Positions 16,787-28,397 of a DNA stretch of 53,830 nucleotides are shown here, one piece after another (position 1 is the stretch's first letter; every line of letters begins with the position of its first letter). This DNA comes from Bythopirellula sp. (GTDB lineage: Bacteria > Planctomycetota > Planctomycetia > Pirellulales > Lacipirellulaceae), in the NCBI GenBank assembly GCA_028285205.1, contig JANQQA010000083.1, positions 1-53,830 on the forward strand, given 5' to 3'. A program made the position numbers and the translations under genes. The notes below the pieces were generated by a model that had not been told where the DNA came from, searched no databases, and saw only the letters and a list, made by a program, of their open reading frames with translations.

Positions 16787-19559
16787 TTGGCTTCTCGCTG
16801 ATGGGCGATTCTCTCTTGGCAGTAACTCGCGGTTGAGGGAGGTCTCGGATCAATACAAAACGCCAAGAATCGGCCGTCGATTGAAACCTCACTATGCCGG
16901 TCTCGTCAGCTTTGCCGACTTCTTCTTGGACTTCACCGAATTCGTCCATGCGGCAAACACGGAGCTGATCACCAGTCTGCCAGCCGGTTATTCCAACTAT
17001 GTTCAATTCGCATTCAGATCCGGGTGTAACAAACAGGTTCCACCGCTGCTGTCCCGTTCGAAACGCCGTAAAGCGCCCGTTGCACTTTACGTTCTCGATC
17101 GTCCTTTTGCCGTCAGCTTCCACTGTGAGATACCCGGGCTTGCGGATGATTGTCTGAGCTGAGTCATTGTTCCAAAGCCGCGTCTGTAGAAGCCCCGGCC
17201 CTGTGGCGAAGTATCCGCGCGGCGCTAGCACTACCGATTGCTGACCAATAACACACGACCTTGGTTCATCAGAAAAGTTGACGACGACCGTTGTTCCGTT
17301 TGCAAACTGCGTACGTTGAACCGCTCGATCCTCGAAGACAAACTCATGCTTCAACATCTGCTCAAACGAGACGACTTCGTGCAGGGGACACGTATCATGG
17401 AAAGTCCTCAGCATTCTGTGACGCTCTTCTGGAAGCTGGTATCCAGTTCCATTCATCCAGAATAGCGGAGTCGTCCCATGCAGAATGTTAAAAAGATCTT
17501 TCCTGTCAGACAGCTCGGGTGCCGCTTCGTAGAGTAGCCCCGCGGTATCGCCCCAGTACCAGGTGGTCACGACGGAATCGTGATAAACCAATTCCCATAG
17601 CGGCACGCGATGTTCGTAGCCGATACCGTACTTGAGATAGTCTTCTGTCAGCTGATCACGTCGAGGTCGATCGAGGTACCCAGCTGGCCACGATGACCAC
17701 CAAAACGGCCCACTCATCGCTCCTTCGATGTACTCCACTTGATCAGTGGCCCAGTCGTTGCCATGCTCCGTGCCAATAACGAGTCCATACTCGTTCATCG
17801 TCTCATACAGAGCGCGCCTATTCGCCATATCCTGACGCCGATTGAGAGTATGCTCAGGGTGATAATCTTCAAGAAGTTCAGCAGCTGCGGCAACGTCGAT
17901 GAAACGCGCGTTGTAGGGCAACTTGCTCAGCTCCTTGGGCGTATACGCCTGTGCTGCGTTCTCCCAGCACGCTGACGAACGCCAGTACATCTGTTGGCCA
18001 TTTCGTAGCTTCCAGCCATGTTTGGGCGATCCACCCGGACGCGATCGCACAGCGGTGCGGTCAACACGATCACGCTGAAAATAGGTTTTGCCCTCGAGTA
18101 TGTCCGTGTAGCTGTCGTAGCGCCCGGTGAGGTAACCAAGCCCATTGAGCCAATCTATGGTGGCAGGCTTTTTGCAATTGCTTATGATTCCACGCTCGAC
18201 GCCCAAGGGGCGCATCGTGCGGATATATCTTTCAGCAGATTTTTCGTCACCCCATAGCGAAGGTGCACCTTTGAGCCGAGCGACCAAGGGCTTTTCTCTC
18301 GACTTCTCCTCAAGAGTTTTGAAGCGCCCTTGTTGCCGCAGGTATTCGCGATACCGCTGAGCTAGTGCAACGTATCCTCCTGAATCGGAGAATCTCATTG
18401 AAACCGATCGCTTGTAGCCAAAACGATCCAGCGTGGGCAGCCAGCGCACTTCCGGCCAGTGAAGTCCATCTTTGTGACCGACGAAGGCGACCTCCGCATC
18501 GGCTGGCGATTCGACCAGTAGCATCATGCCATCGCCTCGCTTTTCATCGAACAAGCCGACCCAGGGCATGTCGAGGCAGTGAGTATTGCCGTAGACACGC
18601 AGTGGCCAATTCGCGTAGGTCGCGTCGCGTTGATTGAGTAATACTCCGCAAGAACGATCGCAGAATACAAAATGTCCGTCTGATAGGTCGGTAGAGAACC
18701 GTGGTGGAAATCGCGACGCAGCCGCGATCGGAACTTCAGCTGAAGCCGATTCAATCGAGAACCTGACAGCGCGGTCGTCGGTCACTTCAATTTCGCCCAA
18801 AAGTGGGGCCTTCGCAAACCGATCGTACATCTTCACGGTAAGTGAGCGGGGATTCTGTTTTTCAATGCCAACCAATGACAGCCAATTGGATACTGGCTCG
18901 CTACGCCAAACTCGACCCGTTTTCTTGTCCTCGATGACGTAGACGTGTTTCGACGAGTCAACAGTCACCGACAGATCATCGACCGAAATCTTAGTTGAGT
19001 CCAAATCGCTTTGATCGTTCTTCAACCCGTCGTCTGCGCGCCACGGTTCAGGCGGCACCAGTATCACGTCGGACAGCGAAAGCTGATGTGGTTGTTTACC
19101 GAAGGCAAAGCGGATGGCTCTGATTCGCCCGGAATCGGCTAAGGGAAGTCGGTAGCGATGCCACTGTCCATCTGGCTGAAACAGAACCCTGCGGAAATTT
19201 TTCCAGTCGGTTTCCCCCTCCGAACTCCAGTAGACGACGTATTCACCAATCTCGCCGTGCACCTTCGTTTTCATACTGAAGTGCAGCTCAACTGGGCTTT
19301 CGATCGCCGTCTGTGAGACGTCGATATCGATCAGGGCATCGAGGTCCTGCTGGTTGGTATCTACCGTGAACCCATTCTCGACAGACTCCACACGACAGTT
19401 GACCTCTCGGAAATTGCTTGAGGAATCTTCGAACAGCTGGATCGCTTGCGAGCTTGCATTACAGGCAAGCAACACCGTTAGCGCCCACCAGCAGCTACCA
19501 GCGCGAAGTACGCAGCGTTTCAGAACGACCAAATTGACACCAATCAAGCGAGGAATCAT
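16776..19559 (-). CDS. GH101-like secreted glycoside hydrolase
   Basis: Predicted exported glycosidase of 927 residues. A signal peptide (about 1-38) is followed by a beta-sandwich domain (about 45-165, carbohydrate-binding-like), a second beta-rich domain (about 180-390), a TIM barrel (about 400-720) and C-terminal beta-domains. The barrel resembles the GH101 (endo-alpha-N-acetylgalactosaminidase) and DUF5696 group: [17 protein letters not shown] early, [20 protein letters not shown] in the middle, then [20 protein letters not shown] and [13 protein letters not shown]. The Asp of RFIDV and the Glu of GTEHGND are my candidate catalytic residues. GH101 enzymes act on alpha-linked GalNAc; this protein is distant, so the sugar is uncertain, though alpha-galactosyl-type specificity would fit the adjacent genes. 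ATGA overlap with the preceding gene; its end overlaps the DUF1080 start. Confidence 0.75.
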   Translation of the reverse strand: MIPRLIGVNLVVLKRCVLRAGSCWWALTVLLACNASSQAIQLFEDSSSNFREVNCRVESVENGFTVDTNQQDLDALIDIDVSQTAIESPVELHFSMKTKVHGEIGEYVVYWSSEGETDWKNFRRVLFQPDGQWHRYRLPLADSGRIRAIRFAFGKQPHQLSLSDVILVPPEPWRADDGLKNDQSDLDSTKISVDDLSVTVDSSKHVYVIEDKKTGRVWRSEPVSNWLSLVGIEKQNPRSLTVKMYDRFAKAPLLGEIEVTDDRAVRFSIESASAEVPIAAASRFPPRFSTDLSDGHFVFCDRSCGVLLNQRDATYANWPLRVYGNTHCLDMPWVGLFDEKRGDGMMLLVESPADAEVAFVGHKDGLHWPEVRWLPTLDRFGYKRSVSMRFSDSGGYVALAQRYREYLRQQGRFKTLEEKSREKPLVARLKGAPSLWGDEKSAERYIRTMRPLGVERGIISNCKKPATIDWLNGLGYLTGRYDSYTDILEGKTYFQRDRVDRTAVRSRPGGSPKHGWKLRNGQQMYWRSSACWENAAQAYTPKELSKLPYNARFIDVAAAAELLEDYHPEHTLNRRQDMANRRALYETMNEYGLVIGTEHGNDWATDQVEYIEGAMSGPFWWSSWPAGYLDRPRRDQLTEDYLKYGIGYEHRVPLWELVYHDSVVTTWYWGDTAGLLYEAAPELSDRKDLFNILHGTTPLFWMNGTGYQLPEERHRMLRTFHDTCPLHEVVSFEQMLKHEFVFEDRAVQRTQFANGTTVVVNFSDEPRSCVIGQQSVVLAPRGYFATGPGLLQTRLWNNDSAQTIIRKPGYLTVEADGKRTIENVKCNGRFTAFRTGQQRWNLFVTPGSECELNIVGITGWQTGDQLRVCRMDEFGEVQEEVGKADETGIVRFQSTADSWRFVLIRDLPQPRVTAKRESPISEKPNAN

Positions 19560-22500
19560 TGTGCTGCTCTTGCAATGTCCTCGTAGATGGCTAGTGCGTT
19601 TTGATATTCTTCAAGTGCTTCCGCGGTGAGAATCGCGCGATTGTCTTCAATCTCTTCCCTCATGCGTGAGATCAGGTAAGAGATTTCGGCCTTGCGAGGG
19701 CGGAGGGGCCGGTCTGCGATGTCGACATACACAGGGTTTGTGTGTGCGAAACGAATTCGCCCTTCGGGATGATTTTCGAAGCAGCGGACCGCAACCCAAA
19801 ATGATTCATCATCAGTGATTAATTCACTTAGAACCGTGGCAAACCCACTCGACGGGCGAGATTTGTTGTCAGGGACAATCACTTTCGAAACGCGGCCGTT
19901 GACGACCAGTTCAATCCGCTCGAGGGGACGTTTGCTTTCGACAGTGCCATCGATCGCTAGACGAGCCTCGTTGGGCGACTGATAGGTAAAGGTGTGACCG
20001 GGGTCTTGCCCGTTGAAAGTCACGTCTAGCATTGGGCCTGTCGTGACGAACGAACGCCCCGCATTCAGTCCGGCAATCCAACTTTCATAGCTGAAGCCAT
20101 CCGGCAAATGGACGTACACCCGGCCGAACCCAAGCTGCACCGGGTGAACGCCTGATGCTGTACCACCTGAAACACGCATGCGAAATCCACAATTCACCAG
20201 CGTGTAGTACGTTTGAAAGCCGTAGTCGATCCATCCCCACTCGGTGAAGCCATCTTGATCCTTTTCGAGCCCCATGAATTGAGGGCTAGTGTTTAACGTC
20301 CACTTCCTAAATGCGAAGGGGGTTTGCCAAATATGGTTGTTGGCGAGTTCAAACAGGTCCACGTTCATCGTCGGCACCAGCATCATCGACCAAGGCCAAG
20401 AATGCTTGTCGAGATCTAGCAATGCGCCCTGTTGTCGAGCCAACTTGGCGATCGGCTTCACCGGTGGTGCACCTACCTCGAGCGGTGACTGATGATTGAG
20501 AACAAACACCGCCCCTAACGTATGGCTTCGCGGACCGATGCTGAAAACCTCGTATTCGGTATTGGTCGGATAGATGACGTGGGTCGGGTCCACTTCAATG
20601 AGCCCTTGATCGACGTACTGAGCATCGCCGTTGGCATCGACCGGATGCGTATCGGATTTCGTTACCCAATAAGTCAAGGGTAACGCAACGTTTAGATCTT
20701 CAGCGAGAATCACATTCGGGAGCTCGACGATCGGACGATGGACGTGCGTGTCGCCAGAATACCAGCCTCGCTCAGCCATGTTGATCCACCGTCTCAGCTC
20801 GAATTCCAACTGCAGTGGCTCGTCGCCGATGCTGACTTGCTTTACGACCGGGATGTACTCTTTACCGCGTTCGACGCGAAAGATGTACTCGCCGGCCGGA
20901 AGATTAGCCACGAACGGATCAGCTGAGAGCGTTGTGTGCACCTCGGGACTGTCGGGAAGATGAGGTTGCAAACAGTCGTAGTTAACCGCGTTGCCGCCCA
21001 GAGATCTGACGAGGTGCCATTTGCCTCGGGAATCTTGAATATGCACACGAGCCGGCAGAGGTTGGCCCGTCTGAGAATCGAGCACGACTCCTTCGACCGG
21101 AGTCGTATCCGCTTCGCTCGGGGTTCGAACACGCCACCCTGTGCGTTCGATGCGCTGGAACTCGCGATGGATGTTTGTGCCTTCATAGAATGAGAGCCAG
21201 CCAAGAAGCTTCTCTGTTTCGCCTGGATGGCAGTCAGGGAATTGAGGATCGGAGTGCAGGCACGGACAATCTTCGTTGCCCCAAGCGCGTTGGACAGGGT
21301 CCCAAGCGGAAATGATCCAACGATCTCCAGACTCATTTCTGCAGGCAGCATATGGTCCCCAATAGACTTTGTTGTCTTTAGTCTGTTGGTTGAATCCCTG
21401 GGCAGCTTTGAGAAGCACGCAGTTCTGAACACGCAAGTCTGTCAGCAATTCGGAAGAGCCGTTCGTCAGCCACATCTCCATACGAATGGCGTCAGCATGA
21501 GGTACCAGCTTTGTGCCGAACGAAATGCCGTTGGGAAGCGTGCGCACACATTCAAGCGAGCCATTTGGACGCTGCTTCCATTCAAGCTGCTCCAGCGTCT
21601 CGTTCTGCTTCTCCCAAATCGTGGGGATATGCGTGTGAGCAAGATAAGTTAGCCCCAAGTTGGACCAAATTGCTTCAGGTACATCCAGCACCACATAGCT
21701 TGACGGGTCCCACGGCGTGAAAACGCTTGCTTTCGTTTCGCGTTGCGGCCGGACTGCCCCATCCAAAAAGCCAATACGTGGATGACGCCCGCCCGGATAC
21801 GGCAGAAGCATGAGTTCGCTTTGCTCTCGATTGGGTTTACTTTGCTGAGTGATTTGAAACCTACTGAGTGCAGCAGTGATCTCATCTTCCGATAAACCCG
21901 TCGCTTGCCGAATTTCATCGCTTGAGTAGTTGTGATACCACACCATATTCTCAAGCCATTGCTTTAACTCGGCATCGGAACCTGGACGGCGCGCATTCTC
22001 TAGCTCGGAACGAGTAGAAGACAACGCAACCGTCTGGATTTTTGCGTCGCGTGCATTGGCAGGATCGCTCGGTTCGCAACAGAAAGTCAGCATGACGTCA
22101 TTGCGAAATCCGATGTCGGCTGTACCCTGCCCCACGTCCATGGCCAGGATTGCCGTCCTCTTTCCGACGCTATCGGTGCGAACCCGAATGACGCAGTACT
22201 GCAATTGTCTGCCTGTGAGTTTTGTCGGCAGTGGCTCAGGTTTTGGCATCTCAATTTGCAGCCATCGATCTCGATTTGCAGCGAGACTGCCCGCTGCATT
22301 CGATTTCAGCGCTTGCTGACTGGTCACCTTCAGCGGTGCCGTAACCCCAGCGAGATTTGCGACCTTCACCAAGTAAGTTGCCCACTGGCCCTGCGTTAAA
22401 TCCAATTTGGCTTTGCCGGGATCGACTTTCACGCGCGACTCGGCGTTAATTGAAACTTCGAGCAAACAGTACGGCTCCAGCACTTTCTGAACAGGACAGG

Positions 22501-22753
22501 ATTCACAGATGATCTGTGTGTCTATTTCGACCGCGAGCCGTCGATCGAGTTTCGTCAGCGCCGAAACTAGAGATTGAAACTCGCCAGCAGCTAGCCCGAC
22601 CGATCCATCCAGATGATGACAACCTTCGTCGGTGCAGACGGGCTCAGCGCAAACCGCGCACCGATTGCTCGTGGCAAGCAAAACAGCGGTCAGAGCGACC
22701 AACGTTTGCAATATCGTTGCCAATTTTGGAGATATGAAAAGCGGCCGGTTCAT
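19556..22753 (-). CDS. CehA/McbA-family metallohydrolase with accessory domains
   Basis: Exported protein of 1,065 residues. A signal peptide (1-35) is followed by a cysteine-bearing N-terminal segment (CDEGCHH-like), a planctomycete beta-domain (about 90-225), a short helical unit with [20 protein letters not shown] (about 272-291), a beta-propeller or sandwich region (about 310-535), a carboxypeptidase-regulatory-like domain (about 550-650) and the CehA/McbA PHP-like domain (about 660-960). The metal motif GDTHVH gives H670 and H672, followed by AEDLNV and DLDKHSWPW. The position that holds an Asp in the other three CehA/McbA domains of this window reads SGGTASG, so one predicted metal ligand is missing. 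The start is the ATG at 22753, with AGGAG 7 bases upstream inside the previous gene's stop region. Known relatives hydrolyse carbamate esters; the natural substrate here is unknown. Confidence 0.88.
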   Translation of the reverse strand: MNRPLFISPKLATILQTLVALTAVLLATSNRCAVCAEPVCTDEGCHHLDGSVGLAAGEFQSLVSALTKLDRRLAVEIDTQIICESCPVQKVLEPYCLLEVSINAESRVKVDPGKAKLDLTQGQWATYLVKVANLAGVTAPLKVTSQQALKSNAAGSLAANRDRWLQIEMPKPEPLPTKLTGRQLQYCVIRVRTDSVGKRTAILAMDVGQGTADIGFRNDVMLTFCCEPSDPANARDAKIQTVALSSTRSELENARRPGSDAELKQWLENMVWYHNYSSDEIRQATGLSEDEITAALSRFQITQQSKPNREQSELMLLPYPGGRHPRIGFLDGAVRPQRETKASVFTPWDPSSYVVLDVPEAIWSNLGLTYLAHTHIPTIWEKQNETLEQLEWKQRPNGSLECVRTLPNGISFGTKLVPHADAIRMEMWLTNGSSELLTDLRVQNCVLLKAAQGFNQQTKDNKVYWGPYAACRNESGDRWIISAWDPVQRAWGNEDCPCLHSDPQFPDCHPGETEKLLGWLSFYEGTNIHREFQRIERTGWRVRTPSEADTTPVEGVVLDSQTGQPLPARVHIQDSRGKWHLVRSLGGNAVNYDCLQPHLPDSPEVHTTLSADPFVANLPAGEYIFRVERGKEYIPVVKQVSIGDEPLQLEFELRRWINMAERGWYSGDTHVHRPIVELPNVILAEDLNVALPLTYWVTKSDTHPVDANGDAQYVDQGLIEVDPTHVIYPTNTEYEVFSIGPRSHTLGAVFVLNHQSPLEVGAPPVKPIAKLARQQGALLDLDKHSWPWSMMLVPTMNVDLFELANNHIWQTPFAFRKWTLNTSPQFMGLEKDQDGFTEWGWIDYGFQTYYTLVNCGFRMRVSGGTASGVHPVQLGFGRVYVHLPDGFSYESWIAGLNAGRSFVTTGPMLDVTFNGQDPGHTFTYQSPNEARLAIDGTVESKRPLERIELVVNGRVSKVIVPDNKSRPSSGFATVLSELITDDESFWVAVRCFENHPEGRIRFAHTNPVYVDIADRPLRPRKAEISYLISRMREEIEDNRAILTAEALEEYQNALAIYEDIARAAQ

Positions 22754-22757
22754 TCTA

Positions 22758-25700
22758 CTACTCCTCACACTCATCCAAGATCGATTGGTAGACTTGCCGG
22801 GCATGATCGTATGCATCGCGGGCATCTTGCTGTTCGTCTAGATCGTAGGTCGTTTGTTTTTCTCGCCAACATTGTTCGACGCACCGCAAGCACCACTCGG
22901 CGCTCGCTTTCGCGGCGCGAATAGGCTTGCCATCAACCACAATGAAGAACGGATTCGAGTGCGCGTGTGGGAAGATTCGCATCGCCACCCAGCTGCTGCG
23001 ATCAATGTCCGCTTCCAGTTGCACGTCCTGCAGTGTGCCATCGGCGACGATCTCCGTCGTGGCTACGGGATAGCCGTTGGCTATGAGTTCGACGGCGATC
23101 TTGTCATTGCCTTGGCCAAGTCGCACAGCGCACTTCGCTTTGCACTGGAATCTCGTCTTCCCCTCGACACGAAACTCACTTCCGTCTTTCCCCATCGGCA
23201 AGAAATCCTGATCACCAACTCGACGTGCTTCAAAGTCGATGATGTGGCCGAAGCCGTCACTCACATAGCTCCGTCCGTCCTGGATTCCCTGAATCCAATC
23301 GTCAAAGTTGAGTTTCCCATCCACTTTGACATATACACGTCCGATGCCGACGCGTTCACCGCTCATGCAGGGGAAATCCGTCTCGCCGCTCACTCGCGTT
23401 CGGAAGCCGCAATTGAGCGTGTGGTACCACATGTTCCATTCGTCGCGTCGCGGCGTATCCATCGCCGAGATAAAGTCGACCGCAGGTACGAGTTGTCCGT
23501 CGGGGCCCGTGACTTCGTGGGTTACATCCACGATGTACTCGTTAGCCCCAATTCCATCAAAGGCGGGTATGTTGAAATAAGGAAGCCCGTTAGGCCCGTC
23601 TTCATAGTCACCCAGTCTCCCCACATAGTTCGACAGCCCGTTTGCGGAGTGTGCTGGTCCACAGATAGCACCTTGGCGTTTAGCCCAACGCAGAGTATTC
23701 AAGCCCAACGTAGGCCAATGGTGCATCGAATCACCGCCGGGATAAATCTGTTCCTTAAGCCGCAGTAGGTTCAAGTGGCCAGACGCATGCGATCCGAAAC
23801 CAGACACCTCAATATCGTACCGAATGAGATAAGGATACTGCGAAACCTTGTCTACCTCGCCGGTAAAGAACTGCTTCTGGTAGTCAAAGCAAGGGCCCCA
23901 TGTCAGGCAACAGCCTACGTTGAGGTCTTCACCCATCGTATGACGTATCATGTCTTTCGGATGCACGCCCTCCGTGGGATTTACATAGTGAAGACACCCT
24001 GCAGAGTGGATGTGATGATCGCCCGACCACCAACCATATTCGGTCGGATCAACCCAGCGACGGACTTGATACTCGAATGTCGTTGGCTCGTCACCAACGA
24101 TGAGCTTCTTGGTTTCAGGGATGGAGTGTGGGCCGCGCTTGCAGGTGATATCGTACTCGCCTGGCGGCAATGGAATGGTTTCGCCATCCTTGCGATAAAT
24201 CTGTGGATGAAAGAAGAAGTCGGGAGCAAGCCGCTTGGTTTGCTCTGGGTAGACGCGCCCTAGGTGGTCTCGGATGTCAAACGCAGCTACGGCCGGCTCG
24301 CCTGGTTTGTCGAGGATGCTGAGTTTGACGGGAACCGCGGGCAGAGAATTGAAGCGTAGTGGTATGCTGTTCCACGTTTCCCCCTGTCGATGGGCGTAGC
24401 ACAGATCGATCCAATCAAACCGCATCTTGTTCGGCTTCATGTTCGTGTCGATCCGGACACCCGCAAGTACACCTTCCACAGGGAGGACCAGTTCGTAGAG
24501 TTTGCTAGCCCCCGGTAGTAGTGGGAAGTTGATGACCCGCATTGCGTCAGCCGAAGGACGTTCTTCCGTCCACCAGTGTATCTGGCCGACGCCGTCCTTC
24601 TCGGATTCGGCCCAGAACCGTAAGAGTAGGTCTCCAGTTACCCCTCCAACCTCCGCGCCAATAAATGGGTCTAAGCCCGTGCTGGTGACCAACATCGATC
24701 CGTCACTTACTTCTACCTCCGCCTGATTCATCGCATGCCAACCGTCGGCGTCGCGATCGAACCGCCACTCGCGAATTTGCCGACCTCTTTTGCCCGGCTC
24801 AGCGTCGATTGAGAATTCCAAGGTGGCATTCTTCGCCCCGATGTCGCGGCTGTAGATTTGGACGATGCGATACTCGAGTTCCAAGCCGCTCAGGTTCGGC
24901 TGTAACGGACGACCGTCGAACATCGCCAGCCCCATCCAGCGCGAATTGACATCCTCTTGCTTGGCGTGCGGAACCGTGCGAGCGTTAGGACTTTCGACGC
25001 TGAGTCGAGATGTAAGGCCATTGCGATTGCTGACTTTCACGAGAAAACTTCGCCAGCCGCGTTCGACAAGGTCGTAACGCCCCTCACGATGCGCCGCAGT
25101 CAACTTGCCATCGTCGATTTCCACCGCGGCCAAGCAAATCGGGTCCAACAGTTGCTGAATCGTCGCGGCGACTTCGCCGTCATCGTCAACGTTAGCTAGA
25201 GCACGTAGTTTTTCCTTTGTCTCATCAGGCAACGGGTTGCCAATGTAATCGAGTGCCTCAGTCAGTCGATGGATTTGCAGCAGCAGCGGTTGTGCATCAA
25301 CTCGGTCGACCATCGGCCAAGATTGCTCGGGAGCACTAGTCAATTCAGCCGGCTTGGCTGGGATCTCCACTTGAGGTGGAGCGGGTTCAACGACTGCTCC
25401 TTCCACAGGTACTTCGACATGTGCGGTCCAGAGAATGCCGTTGACAATCGCCTTTCGGAACTCCGGGATGGCAAAGTTGTCGTGAAAATGTGCCAGTGTG
25501 GTTCCGAAACTCCGACCGCCGTTGGAGTCTGGTCGTTGGTAGGTCCATGCGACCGTTTGATCTTGTCCATCAACATTCACTCGCAACACAGGCTCCGCCG
25601 ATTCTGCAAACTTAAGGTTGATATAAAACTCATCGCGCAGTTTATATGGCTTCCATCCACGACAGATTGGATGGTCTGCTATGACTTGCTGAAGCGTACA

Positions 25701-28373
25701 CTTATCAACCTTTAGGCCAGCGTGAGCGAAACTGAACCAACCGCCAAGTAACGAAAGGTAATCCGCACCAAACTTATCGTCGGACGTACCGGTGGCCCAG
25801 TGGATTGCGGAAAAGCCAACACCCGCGTCCATCAATCGTTGAAACTCCTCGCGCCGCGAAGGACCGAACACGATATCCGCTGCGGGACGCGAATAGTAGA
25901 CGATTGCGTTAACGTCTTCGAGAATTGCGGGATCACTAGGCCAATCGAATTCCGGCGAGACGACCGCCTTCACACCGTCCGTGTTGTTCAGACATGCTGC
26001 GAGTAGTTCACATCCCTGGCGATACATGTGTGTCGCCCACGCGTGATCCAATTTGGTAGGAATCAGCAGGATCTTTTTTGCTTCTGATGCTTCAACTGTG
26101 GAGACGAGGCGAAACGGGGATTTCGCTCGATGGCTGGATCGACCTTGCTCAGTCTTGCTGTTTTCAATTAACGACTTGTAACGCTCGATTCCGTCTTCGA
26201 CATAGTCAATCGCTTCCTGCATCTGTGAGTCGTTGGCGAATCGTCCCTTAGCACGAATATCACGAATGTGCTTGCGCATCTCGCTGATCCAACGATTCGC
26301 TTTGTCAGCGACGAATCGAGGTTTGCTGTCCACATTGACATAGATGGCACTCGTGTGTGCTACGTTGGTTTGCTCAATCGCGTTGTAGTTGTCAGACGGT
26401 GAGCAGCGTGCCACAATCCAACGACTCTGTTCCGCCGGAATCTTCAATTCGAGTTCAGCTTCGGTGTCCTCCGTGCTGAGTTCTTTGATGACCTGTCCAT
26501 TCGATAAGATCTGAAAGTTTCCAATCGGCTCGCGAGAAACTACTCTTGCTTGGATGTTGAGTACCTCGGCCGCGTCGACATCCAGCGTATCGCCAATGTC
26601 AGCGCTATTGACCGTCAAAAAGACCAGAGGGCCTGACGTCGTGAAAGTGCGGCATTGGCGGATTCCTTCAATCCACTTGTCGTATGTAAACTCACCGTCA
26701 ACCTTGACGTAAGCGCGTGCGCATCCCACGACTCTTGCGGGATGGTCGCTGCCGTTAGTTAGCGGAAGGTGAAAGCCACAATCGAGGAAGTCGTAGTAAT
26801 CGTCCGGTCCAATTTGATCGAGCGAATCGGTCAACCCGTGGACGATATTGACTGGCACATCCTTGTTCCCACCCAAACCGTGTGCCTCACAGGAGATCCC
26901 TCCCTGCTCGCGACAGGCGAGGATGGCTGTCTTGTTGATGGGATAGTCGAGGGCGTCGGGACCGGCGATGATCGATCCGGTGCCGATTGGTTGAACCAGC
27001 CAATCGAGGTTCAGAAAGCACAGATGGCCGTACAAATCCTCATTGCGATACTCTTCGCCCATCTCGACGTGGAACTGGCCGTCCGAGTACTCCTCCACCG
27101 TTCCCATCGGGGCCTGAGCGGGGTTAATGAAGGCGAGTGAAGGCCCGCGCTGCAACAGGGTGAGATTGTTGGCAACCCGCAGATCTTCGGCTCGCTGAAC
27201 TTTAGCCAGCAGATCCAACGGCAGGTCGACGTTCCATTGATTCGTCACCCAATGCACATGGGTATCGCCTGAAATCCAGCCAAGCCGTTTCATGTCAATC
27301 AGACGACCCGAACTGAGTTCGAGGTCGTAGATCTCTCCAGGTTGAAGGTCGAATTGTTGTTTGAGGACTTCGTGCTCGAATCCTCGCTCCAAGGTAACTT
27401 CTGTTCGTCCCGGCGGAACTTTCACCTCGAACGTGCCATCGCTGTAGAAGAACGGGAGCCGGTAATATCGCCCTAGATTCCAAAACTGCAGCAACTGTTT
27501 CGTTGACAGCGTTTCGTTCGCAGCGTACGCCTCTCCATGGCGATACATGCGATCGCTACCAAGTACGTAGACGCGGCCAGGCCACAGGATCTGCCGATCT
27601 GATTCAAAGATCTTCCCTCGGATCACTGCCGGTTGAGTGACTGTGATCGGTACCTTGATCTGGTGAACTATCTGGGTATCACCGTGACGAACCAACTCCA
27701 CGTCGACAGAGGTCTGAGAGACGGACTCGCATACAGTTTCCACGGGCAACAGCAGCTTGCGACCGGGATGAATTGTGTACTTGGTCTGAGGGGCCTCGTC
27801 GTTGCCAACTTGCCATCCATTGACGTCGATGACGCCTGAGGTGTCGTTGGATACCTCCAGCAAGACATGACGGCTGAGGCCAGACGCAATCTCGACTGGC
27901 TTGATGTCTAGTGCAGTGACTGCGGACTCAGTCCACTGGACTGGACAGATCGCGTAGTCGTTTCGCAACTGCCTACGCACGTCCTCGCGGTACGCTTCAA
28001 GTTCGCTGACGTCCGGGCCGCCCGGCATCATGGTCACAAGGCGATGGTCCGCGTAGCCCAGATCTATCACATCTTGCTGTGAGGGAGATGGTGCGTTAAG
28101 TGCGAGATACATGAGCATCTCATACTCAAAGAACGCGACCTGGCGATCCAGGTCCGTGACTACCGATCTCTCTGTTGAATCCCTATTTGCAACCGTTACC
28201 GGCGGCGAGTCTTGCGAACCATACTGTGCGATGAGCTTCCCAGAGTAATCATCGTGGTGTGCTCGCGCGACAGTACCGCCCACAGAGATGCTGATGCAGA
28301 GAAGCATCCCTAGAATCGCGGGCACGAAATTACCAATGCAAGTAGTCGGTTGTTTCATAGCCTTTAGTTTCAT
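22758..28373 (-). CDS. Giant fusion: CehA/McbA - ThuA-like - CehA/McbA
   Basis: An exported 1,871-residue protein. Order: signal peptide (1-38); N-terminal beta-domains (about 60-360); first CehA/McbA PHP-like domain (about 365-700) with GDTHVH at 370-374, [14 protein letters not shown] and NGSDHP; ThuA-like domain (about 766-990), a class-I glutamine-amidotransferase-like fold, with [24 protein letters not shown] and SAIHWATG; a planctomycete beta-domain (about 1030-1190); a beta-sandwich (about 1200-1325) with [10 protein letters not shown]; a regulatory-like domain (about 1345-1435); and a second CehA/McbA domain (about 1445-1800) with GDHHIH at 1451-1456, [15 protein letters not shown] and SGETDFP. 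Both catalytic domains keep all visible ligands. ThuA-like domains accompany planctomycete sugar oxidoreductases; their reaction is unclear. No frameshift seen. It sits 24 bases after the DUF1501 gene and 4 bases before the next CehA/McbA start. Confidence 0.88.
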   Translation of the reverse strand: MKLKAMKQPTTCIGNFVPAILGMLLCISISVGGTVARAHHDDYSGKLIAQYGSQDSPPVTVANRDSTERSVVTDLDRQVAFFEYEMLMYLALNAPSPSQQDVIDLGYADHRLVTMMPGGPDVSELEAYREDVRRQLRNDYAICPVQWTESAVTALDIKPVEIASGLSRHVLLEVSNDTSGVIDVNGWQVGNDEAPQTKYTIHPGRKLLLPVETVCESVSQTSVDVELVRHGDTQIVHQIKVPITVTQPAVIRGKIFESDRQILWPGRVYVLGSDRMYRHGEAYAANETLSTKQLLQFWNLGRYYRLPFFYSDGTFEVKVPPGRTEVTLERGFEHEVLKQQFDLQPGEIYDLELSSGRLIDMKRLGWISGDTHVHWVTNQWNVDLPLDLLAKVQRAEDLRVANNLTLLQRGPSLAFINPAQAPMGTVEEYSDGQFHVEMGEEYRNEDLYGHLCFLNLDWLVQPIGTGSIIAGPDALDYPINKTAILACREQGGISCEAHGLGGNKDVPVNIVHGLTDSLDQIGPDDYYDFLDCGFHLPLTNGSDHPARVVGCARAYVKVDGEFTYDKWIEGIRQCRTFTTSGPLVFLTVNSADIGDTLDVDAAEVLNIQARVVSREPIGNFQILSNGQVIKELSTEDTEAELELKIPAEQSRWIVARCSPSDNYNAIEQTNVAHTSAIYVNVDSKPRFVADKANRWISEMRKHIRDIRAKGRFANDSQMQEAIDYVEDGIERYKSLIENSKTEQGRSSHRAKSPFRLVSTVEASEAKKILLIPTKLDHAWATHMYRQGCELLAACLNNTDGVKAVVSPEFDWPSDPAILEDVNAIVYYSRPAADIVFGPSRREEFQRLMDAGVGFSAIHWATGTSDDKFGADYLSLLGGWFSFAHAGLKVDKCTLQQVIADHPICRGWKPYKLRDEFYINLKFAESAEPVLRVNVDGQDQTVAWTYQRPDSNGGRSFGTTLAHFHDNFAIPEFRKAIVNGILWTAHVEVPVEGAVVEPAPPQVEIPAKPAELTSAPEQSWPMVDRVDAQPLLLQIHRLTEALDYIGNPLPDETKEKLRALANVDDDGEVAATIQQLLDPICLAAVEIDDGKLTAAHREGRYDLVERGWRSFLVKVSNRNGLTSRLSVESPNARTVPHAKQEDVNSRWMGLAMFDGRPLQPNLSGLELEYRIVQIYSRDIGAKNATLEFSIDAEPGKRGRQIREWRFDRDADGWHAMNQAEVEVSDGSMLVTSTGLDPFIGAEVGGVTGDLLLRFWAESEKDGVGQIHWWTEERPSADAMRVINFPLLPGASKLYELVLPVEGVLAGVRIDTNMKPNKMRFDWIDLCYAHRQGETWNSIPLRFNSLPAVPVKLSILDKPGEPAVAAFDIRDHLGRVYPEQTKRLAPDFFFHPQIYRKDGETIPLPPGEYDITCKRGPHSIPETKKLIVGDEPTTFEYQVRRWVDPTEYGWWSGDHHIHSAGCLHYVNPTEGVHPKDMIRHTMGEDLNVGCCLTWGPCFDYQKQFFTGEVDKVSQYPYLIRYDIEVSGFGSHASGHLNLLRLKEQIYPGGDSMHHWPTLGLNTLRWAKRQGAICGPAHSANGLSNYVGRLGDYEDGPNGLPYFNIPAFDGIGANEYIVDVTHEVTGPDGQLVPAVDFISAMDTPRRDEWNMWYHTLNCGFRTRVSGETDFPCMSGERVGIGRVYVKVDGKLNFDDWIQGIQDGRSYVSDGFGHIIDFEARRVGDQDFLPMGKDGSEFRVEGKTRFQCKAKCAVRLGQGNDKIAVELIANGYPVATTEIVADGTLQDVQLEADIDRSSWVAMRIFPHAHSNPFFIVVDGKPIRAAKASAEWCLRCVEQCWREKQTTYDLDEQQDARDAYDHARQVYQSILDECEE

Positions 28374-28397
28374 AGTAATCGGTTCGTGGCTTGGTGC

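Noticed and set aside
22751..22760. Possible programmed frameshift between the giant fusion and the next CehA/McbA gene
   Set aside because: The second gene has its own AGGAG site and ATG followed by a signal peptide, so two separate exported proteins are the simpler reading.
22854..23768. A 304-codon open frame on the plus strand
   Set aside because: Antisense shadow of the second CehA/McbA domain of the giant fusion; composition and lack of ribosome-binding site argue against a gene.
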